From Salinimicrobium sp964572365 (lineage in GTDB: Bacteria; Bacteroidota; Bacteroidia; Flavobacteriales; Flavobacteriaceae), in the NCBI GenBank assembly GCA_964572365.1, contig CAZNFK010000119.1, positions 1 to 6,269 on the forward strand: 6,269 nucleotides of DNA, in the 5' to 3' direction. Of this stretch, positions 5,832 to 6,269 are shown piece by piece. Made by a program: the position numbers and the translations under genes. A model generated the notes under the pieces. It was not told the origin of the DNA. It saw nothing but the letters and a program-made list of their open reading frames with translations, and did not search any database. Numbering within the stretch: position 1 is the stretch's first letter; each line of letters starts with the position of its first letter.

Positions 5832-6269
5832 TTAGATCTTTTTTCCGTTGATATAAACTGCATCAATATGATTGGCCCCAAAGGAGTACGGTAGAAATCC
5901 GTAGGAAGGGATCTTTTCGGTAAGGATAAGGTTGGCCTGTTTTCCTTTGGTGATACTTCCGTGTGTCTTACTAAGGCCCATCGCGTAAGCCGCGTTTACC
6001 GTAGCGGCATTGATAGCCTCTTCGGGGTTCATTTTCATTTTGATACAAGCCAGCGACACCACCAGGTTCATGTTCCCGCTGGGGGTGCTCCCGGGGTTAT
6101 AATCGGTGGCAAGAGCCAGGGGCAGGCCGGCATCGATGATCTCACGTGCCGGGGTATAAGGAATGCCTAAAAAGAGCGAGCAGGAGGGAAGCGCCACCGG
6201 CATGGTGTTGCTGCCTTTAAGGGCTTCAATATCTTCGGGATTTACCACTTCCAGGTGGTCTACAGAAAG
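5832..6269 (-). CDS. hutI: Imidazolonepropionase, C-terminal part (cut by window edge)
   Basis: The last 145 codons of an amidohydrolase-superfamily enzyme that runs off the right edge; full-length HutI is about 410 residues, so roughly the first two thirds are outside. It hydrolyses 4-imidazolone-5-propanoate to N-formimidoyl-L-glutamate, the step before HutG. The visible part opens with SVDHLE, the family histidine motif. It then has ALATDYNPGSTPSGNMNLV, containing the metal-binding Asp, and SLACIKMKMNPEEAINAATVNAAYAMG, typical of HutI. The final GSITKGKQANLIL and the small beta domain complete the fold. An in-frame GTG at 6248 is not the start, because the reading frame and conserved residues continue to 6269. 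The stop (TAA) directly abuts the hutG ATG with no gap. Confidence 0.93.
   Translation of the reverse strand, partial: LSVDHLEVVNPEDIEALKGSNTMPVALPSCSLFLGIPYTPAREIIDAGLPLALATDYNPGSTPSGNMNLVVSLACIKMKMNPEEAINAATVNAAYAMGLSKTHGSITKGKQANLILTEKIPSYGFLPYSFGANHIDAVYINGKKI

Noticed and set aside
6246..6248. GTG as a start codon making a short separate gene at the right edge
   Set aside because: The frame stays open to 6269 and the codons before it encode the conserved SVDHLE motif of HutI, so this is an internal valine.

Overview
The window looks like a chromosomal segment of a marine-type Flavobacteriia (Bacteroidota). The evidence is the close EttA match, a histidine-utilisation pair of the Bacteroidota type, absence of clear Shine-Dalgarno sequences, AT-rich leaders, and a short lipoprotein signal (FSC followed by charged residues) typical of that phylum. 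I cannot name genus or species. The content is ordinary housekeeping and catabolic DNA. I see no mobile element, CRISPR array, tRNA, rRNA, prophage or defence island, and I did not find a new multi-gene system.

Layout. On the plus strand, positions 23-1714 hold a complete ettA, the ABC-F translation factor. It ends at a strong stem-loop terminator (1736-1773), which also lies against the end of the convergent minus-strand gene. Everything from 1772 to the right edge is on the minus strand. Reading in the direction of transcription from the right edge, the genes are: the C-terminal third of hutI (imidazolonepropionase, cut by the window edge), hutG (formimidoylglutamase, start codon directly after the hutI stop), a small DUF1622 membrane protein (ATGA overlap with hutG), a GNAT acetyltransferase (1 nt gap), and, after 64 nt, a metallo-beta-lactamase-fold lipoprotein. 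A rho-independent terminator at 3116-3140 closes this run. A separate single-gene unit then encodes a DUF2254 membrane protein (1772-3067).

How the genes work together. HutI and HutG are consecutive steps of histidine breakdown: imidazolonepropionate to formimidoylglutamate, then to glutamate and formamide. The DUF1622 and GNAT genes are tightly coupled to them in arrangement, but their link to histidine use is inferred from position only. The MBL lipoprotein may be read through from the same operon or have its own promoter in the 64-nt gap. No stretch longer than 300 bases lacks a gene; the largest gap (3068-3163) is 96 nt and holds the terminator and a possible promoter.
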